Program-made: the position numbers and the translations under genes
Shown: positions 21,673 through 25,087 of the stretch, piece after piece
Layout: each line of letters starts with the position of its first letter
Numbering within the stretch: position 1 is the stretch's first letter
Notes under the pieces: model-generated
What the model saw: only the letters and a program-made list of their open reading frames with translations
Told to the model about the DNA's origin: nothing
The model's database searches: none
Assembly (NCBI GenBank): GCA_002773655.1
Contig: PFAR01000007.1
Span: 1-25,087 of the forward strand
DNA length: 25,087 nucleotides
Origin: Candidatus Falkowbacteria bacterium CG10_big_fil_rev_8_21_14_0_10_43_10
GTDB lineage: Bacteria; Patescibacteriota; Patescibacteriia; Patescibacteriales; XYC2-FULL-47-12
Reading direction: 5' to 3'

Positions 21673-21793
21673 ATCCAGCACCTTGACCGCAGGGTATTAA
21701 ACCCTGCGGCAAGAATAATGATAGCCCTTCATCCCTGTGGCAGAGACCGCAGGGTATTCGGGCACGGTGCTGGATAAAAGCCCGAAAGGGCTT
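21673..21793. repeat. Multi-hairpin element between ABC ATPase and permease genes
   Basis: Outer arms atccagcacc (21673-21682) and ggtgctggat (21766-21775) are perfect inverted copies. Inside are a nine-pair hairpin, ccgcagggt-attaa-accctgcgg (21687-21709), and a second copy of gaccgcagggtatt (21745-21758; first at 21685-21698). A further hairpin with a GAAA loop (aagccc-gaaa-gggctt) follows at about 21778-21793. It is probably a small mobile palindromic repeat; a structured leader is possible. Confidence 0.7.
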
Positions 21794-21827
21794 ACATTTC
21801 CGAACGAGCGCCAAAAAGAAGCTTTGC

Positions 21828-22538
21828 TTATTTTTCCTTTAATCCATTATGATTTGAACTTCTACTATCCGAAATAATGCGCCCGTCTTTGATTTCAATA
21901 ACCCGATCGGCGTGGCCGGCCACGTATTTTTCATGGGTGATTAAAATAATGGTGTGGCCTTTCTTTTTATTCAATTCTTTAAATGTCTCCAGAACAATAT
22001 CGCCGGTTTTCGAGTCAAGATTGCCGGTCGGTTCGTCGGCCAGGATTAAATCCGGCTCGTTAACCAGGGCCCTCGCAATCGCCACCCGCTGCATTTGCCC
22101 GCCGGACAGTTGGTTTGACAAGTGATGCCAGCGTTCTTTTTCCAGCCCGACGGCGTTTAAAGCCTGCTCCGCTTTTTTCCGGCGCTTGTCTCTTGGTGTT
22201 TTATAATCATAAATCAAAGGCAGCTGAACATTGCGCAAAACGCCGGCGCGCGACAATAAATTGAAAGACTGAAAAACAAAACCGATTTTTTGGGAACGGA
22301 TTTCCGCCAGCTGATTTTCAGACAATTCCGAAATATCCTGCTTGTCAAAAAAATATTTGCCGCCAGTGGGGTTATCCAAAGCGCCCAGAATATGCATCAA
22401 GGTTGATTTCCCGGAGCCGGACGGACCGATAATCGCCACAAACTCGCCTTTTTTAATTTCAAAAGAAACCTGCTTTAATACTTCAAACTCGGTTTCTCCG
22501 GTTTTATATATTTTACTTATATTTTCGCATTTTATCAT
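21828..22538 (-). CDS. ABC transporter ATP-binding protein (MacB/LolD type)
   Basis: A 236-residue ATPase with Walker A GPSGSGKST (about 38-46), Q-loop GFVFQSFNLL, signature LSGGQMQRVAIARAL (about 143-157), Walker B LILADEPTGNLDSKTG and switch histidine LITHE. It belongs to the MacB/LolD/FtsE group that powers FtsX-type permeases. It begins five bases after the membrane fusion protein gene, so coupling is likely. A 184-base hairpin-rich gap separates it from its permease. ATP-driven conformational signalling across the membrane is the family mechanism; the exported substrate is not evident. Confidence 0.95.
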   Translation of the reverse strand: MIKCENISKIYKTGETEFEVLKQVSFEIKKGEFVAIIGPSGSGKSTLMHILGALDNPTGGKYFFDKQDISELSENQLAEIRSQKIGFVFQSFNLLSRAGVLRNVQLPLIYDYKTPRDKRRKKAEQALNAVGLEKERWHHLSNQLSGGQMQRVAIARALVNEPDLILADEPTGNLDSKTGDIVLETFKELNKKKGHTIILITHEKYVAGHADRVIEIKDGRIISDSRSSNHNGLKEK

Positions 22539-22543
22539 ATTTT

Positions 22544-24430
22544 TTAACGCAACATCCTCAGCTCTCCGCCAAAGCCCGGCTGCCCATTTTGGCCGGAGGA
22601 GGTATTCTGGCTGGCCGCGGCGCTCGCGCCGTTGTTTATCGTCTGCGTTATAATCTCCCCGCCTTCTTCCAATCCTCCGGTAATTTCAATCATGGTATCG
22701 CTGGCTGATCCCACAGTAACTGTTTTCCGCTGCGGCTGGCCGTCAACTAAAACTTCCACGTAACTGCCCGCCCCTGAGCTTTTTACCGCCCCGACGGGCG
22801 CCAATAGAACATCCTGTTTTGATTCAATAATAATTGAAGCGCTGACGCTCATGCCCGGCTTGACCCGTTCATCCTGGACGTCGAAGGCTATCTTAACGTT
22901 ATAGCTGACTACTCCCTGGCTGACCGTGCCGATAGCGTCTATTTCCACCACTTCTCCGGTAATGGACAAATCCCCCACCGCGTCGAATTGCAGGGTGGCT
23001 TTCTGCCCGGTCTTAATCCGCGCGGCGTCAATTTCGTTTAAGGCAACCTCCGCGATTTTCTGGTTAGTTATGAGCGAGGCGATTACTGTGGCCGAACTGA
23101 TTGAATCCCCCCTGGCGACGCCGACGTTAACCACCGTCCCGTTAAAGGGAGCGCGGATAAAATAATCGGCGTAACCCTGCTGAGCGTCAGTTAAGCTGTT
23201 TTGTTTCTGCCGCACTGATAATTGTTTGCTTTTAATTTCCAGCTCGGTCGCCCCCACTTTTAAATCGGCCAATTTTTTCTCTTTTTCCAGCAGGCTTCTT
23301 TCCGCGGCCGCCAATTCCAGGGGATGGTTTTGCGCCATTTCCGCCAGACTGCGGTCAGTTTGCACGATGCTTTCCCTATAATCGTCAATTGAGCGCTGAG
23401 CGGAGAGCAGGGTGGAAAAATTGCTGTTCACCTGCGAAATATAAGAGTTCAGGTCGGCCTGGTAGCTTGTTACTACATTATAAATTTTTAAATTTCTGCC
23501 GGAGCGGTACTCCACCCAAAAATCAATCAGGTTGGTCGCGCTTTTAATGGAATCAGCCATTGCTTTAACGGTGCCGATAGTATCGGTTAACAAACTTTTA
23601 ACCGCTTCCCGATCGGCGGAGCGTCCGGTTTTTTTATAATCGTCAAAATTATCGTCATAGCTTTTTTTCGCCGCTTGATAATCTTTTTCAGCGATATTTA
23701 AATATTTTTCAAATACCCCGGCATTATCGTAATCATTAACTATATAAAATGAGGAAAGCAGGGCGCTGTTATTCTGCTTATTTCCGAACGGCAACTCGCT
23801 TTCTCCGATGCCATAACTGAATAAAATATCATAATTGCCGGTCATAATGTCGGGCAGATCTAAAAAGGCTTCAGCAATGTTGTTGTAAGCGTCTTCATAG
23901 GCCTTATTTAAATTATCTTCCGCGCTCTGTTTATTTTTTAAACCATCCTGATAATCATTCGCTTGAGTCATTTTTAATTTAGTTAAAGAATCTTGCGCGT
24001 CAGCTAAAGTATTCTCCGCCTGGATAAGGGTATATTCATCAACCGGCGCGAGCAGCTCATCGAGTTCCAGCTTAGATATCGCCAGACTGTCCTGCGCTTC
24101 TTTAACTTTCACGGCGGCGGCGCGGCTGTCAATCTGGGCGAGCAACTGGCTTTCCTTGACAGTCTGCCCGTTGCTGGCATTAAGCAGTGTGATATTGCCG
24201 GATACCTTCGGCTTGATATCCACCTGGTTCGAGGTGGATACTTGTCCGGTGCCGGAAATTAAAGAAATCAGCATCCCCTTAGCGGCCTTTTGGGTAACAT
24301 ATTTAACGCTCTGTTCCCCGCTGGTTGTCTTTTGGTAGAGAAAATAACCGCCGCCGGCCAGCATTATTATAATAATAACAGCCGGCCAGATAATCTTCCG
24401 CGATTTAATCAGTTGAGTTATTTTTTTCAT
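22544..24430 (-). CDS. Membrane fusion protein of MacA/HlyD type
   Basis: A 628-residue periplasmic adaptor anchored by an N-terminal helix (IIWPAVIIIIMLAGGGYFLY, 13-32). The biotinyl-lipoyl halves are about 71-101 (DIKPKVSGNITLLNASNGQT) and 421-455 (ADYFIRAPFNGTVVNVGVARG), followed by beta-barrel and membrane-proximal domains to about 600 and a Ser/Gly/Gln-rich tail. Between the lipoyl halves lie about 320 residues, far longer than the hairpin of MacA. This region includes a non-heptad segment (about 190-240, PDIMTGNYDILFSYGIGESE) and a second coiled coil. Patescibacteria are usually described as lacking a typical outer membrane, so the partner of such a long arm is unclear. It is the first gene of the operon; the promoter overlaps an 18-bp tandem repeat. 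Confidence 0.9.
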   Translation of the reverse strand: MKKITQLIKSRKIIWPAVIIIIMLAGGGYFLYQKTTSGEQSVKYVTQKAAKGMLISLISGTGQVSTSNQVDIKPKVSGNITLLNASNGQTVKESQLLAQIDSRAAAVKVKEAQDSLAISKLELDELLAPVDEYTLIQAENTLADAQDSLTKLKMTQANDYQDGLKNKQSAEDNLNKAYEDAYNNIAEAFLDLPDIMTGNYDILFSYGIGESELPFGNKQNNSALLSSFYIVNDYDNAGVFEKYLNIAEKDYQAAKKSYDDNFDDYKKTGRSADREAVKSLLTDTIGTVKAMADSIKSATNLIDFWVEYRSGRNLKIYNVVTSYQADLNSYISQVNSNFSTLLSAQRSIDDYRESIVQTDRSLAEMAQNHPLELAAAERSLLEKEKKLADLKVGATELEIKSKQLSVRQKQNSLTDAQQGYADYFIRAPFNGTVVNVGVARGDSISSATVIASLITNQKIAEVALNEIDAARIKTGQKATLQFDAVGDLSITGEVVEIDAIGTVSQGVVSYNVKIAFDVQDERVKPGMSVSASIIIESKQDVLLAPVGAVKSSGAGSYVEVLVDGQPQRKTVTVGSASDTMIEITGGLEEGGEIITQTINNGASAAASQNTSSGQNGQPGFGGELRMLR

Positions 24431-24447
24431 AAATATAAATTTTACCC

Positions 24448-24476
24448 CTTATATTTAATACGCTTTAAAATAGCAA
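24448..24476 (-). promoter_or_regulatory. Putative promoter of the efflux operon
   Basis: Minus strand TTGCTA (complement of 24471-24476), 17 bases, TATAAG (complement of 24448-24453). Start predicted near 24441, about 11 bases before the ATG. The -35 box is inside the tandem repeat at 24467-24502. Confidence 0.45.
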
Positions 24477-24502
24477 TTTGTTTCAAAATAGCAATTTGTT
24501 TC
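24467..24502. repeat. 18-bp tandem direct repeat upstream of the efflux operon
   Basis: aaaatagcaatttgtttc occurs twice head to tail (24467-24484, 24485-24502) and covers the -35 region of the predicted efflux promoter. It is a possible operator. Confidence 0.85.
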
Positions 24503-24780
24503 ATTTTGCCGTTTAATCGGCTTATGCCTCCGCCAAAACCCCAAATCAGGCCTTGGCATCAATGTTAGAATAATATAATCCATCGCTAAAACTGGCGCGT
24601 GACGTGGCAGTGGCTTTAAAAACAACTATTGATAAGCTGTTTAGTTTTGGCGATTAACGCCAATAAAAAATTTTTATTTTAAAAAATAAATGATATACTA
24701 TCTAATAGTATCGGGGCGGCAAGTATATTCCCGTCAGCGACGCGGTTTTAAATAACATCCCGAAGTATTAAAATTTTTTT
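24503..24780. other. Divergent intergenic region
   Basis: The 350-base gap between the efflux operon (minus) and the thioredoxin-fold gene (plus) has no coding ORF. It holds the 18-bp tandem repeat, an imperfect inverted pair (atcgctaaaac at about 24582 facing gttttggcgat at about 24645-24655), a six-pair hairpin ttggcg-attaa-cgccaa near 24649-24665, and a seven-pair palindrome atactat-cta-atagtat at 24695-24711. The palindrome overlaps TATACT (24694-24699), a candidate -10 for the rightward gene with no good -35. Confidence 0.5.
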
Positions 24781-25087
24781 ATGGCATCACTAACCAAAAC
24801 CAATAGCCAACCCAGCCATCCTAAAATTATTATCGCCGTTATTTTTGGCATGATTGTTATTTTGCTCTTGGCGGTTAGCTTTATGGCGCTGGTATTGACA
24901 AAAATTCCCGCTCCCAAGGGCGGCAACGGTTCAACTTTACTTAAATTTCATGGTCAAAGCGATATTATTATTACTCCCATAACAAATCGCGACCATCGGC
25001 GCGGCAGTTTGTCCGCGCCAATCACTATTGTTGAGTTTGTCGATCTGGAATGTCCGGCTTCCAAGGAATTTCATCCGGTAATGAAGC
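24781..25087 (+). CDS. DsbA-like thioredoxin-fold protein, membrane anchored (partial)
   Basis: The start of a plus-strand gene that runs off the right edge (102 codons visible). Residues about 16-43 form a signal-anchor helix (IIIAVIFGMIVILLLAVSFM). An extracytoplasmic region follows, in which APITIVEFVDLECPASKEFH matches the first strand and active-site helix of the DsbA/Thioredoxin_4 family (usual pattern FxDxxCPxCxxFHP). The active site reads CPAS in place of CPxC, so the resolving cysteine is Ser. That excludes ordinary dithiol oxidase chemistry and suggests a monothiol isomerase, a mixed-disulfide or a structural role. No Shine-Dalgarno is seen; the ATG follows a T-run. The rest of the gene is needed to confirm the family. 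Confidence 0.82.
   Translation, partial: MASLTKTNSQPSHPKIIIAVIFGMIVILLLAVSFMALVLTKIPAPKGGNGSTLLKFHGQSDIIITPITNRDHRRGSLSAPITIVEFVDLECPASKEFHPVMK

Noticed and set aside
21644..21814. 57-residue N-terminal extension of the permease
   Set aside because: It translates the hairpin element; MacB permeases start at the equivalent of MLFTDLLQETYFAL just before TM1.

Overview
The window reads as a piece of a candidate phyla radiation (Patescibacteria) chromosome, probably of the Parcubacteria type. This is inferred from gene content and style: an A+T-rich background, small ORFs with touching or overlapping ends, weak Shine-Dalgarno sites, AT-rich palindromic intergenic spacers, a coiled-coil protein with TKDDL repeats, families of unknown membrane proteins, and use of the standard bacterial code with TGA as stop. 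No rRNA or marker set fixes the taxon. Almost every gene is on the minus strand; the exceptions are two tRNA-like genes near 2 kb and a partial thioredoxin-fold gene at the right edge.

Layout, left to right. 1-1858: the promoter-proximal end of an F1Fo ATP synthase operon (atpI/atpZ-like, atpB, atpE; the rest lies off the left edge), with palindromic AT-rich spacers between its genes. 1899-2160: a divergent promoter, two tRNA-like genes with odd identity features and a terminator. 2159-6256: tatD, tsaC and two tandem paralogues that each fuse a ten-helix EamA/DMT transporter to a cytoplasmic riboflavin kinase domain. 6271-6334: a palindromic repeat. 6398-8817: Nudix hydrolase, metG and cvpA. 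8884-9276: a small coiled-coil protein. 9315-13318: a translationally coupled cluster of a frameshifted or remnant ORF, two related SAM methyltransferases, an internally deleted third copy, and a protein with an orphan phosphohistidine swivelling domain. 13427-14548: a G+C-rich PLP enzyme (Cys/Met metabolism family) with its own promoter, Shine-Dalgarno and terminator, looking like acquired DNA. 14834-16857: a large helical membrane protein of unknown function and a two-helix membrane protein. 16994-19600: a P2-type cation ATPase carrying a palindrome in its coding sequence. 19745-24430: a MacAB-like efflux operon (membrane fusion protein, ATPase, permease, DUF5666-like lipoprotein). 24781-25087: the start of a membrane-anchored DsbA-like protein with a CxxS active site.

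The strongest candidate for something new is the transporter-flavokinase fusion pair. RibN-type riboflavin importers belong to the EamA/DMT superfamily, so a fused flavokinase suggests import coupled to phosphorylation, which would trap FMN in a cell that probably cannot make riboflavin. The second candidate is the methyltransferase array with the orphan phosphohistidine protein. All functions are inferred from sequence motifs; no search or structure prediction could be run.
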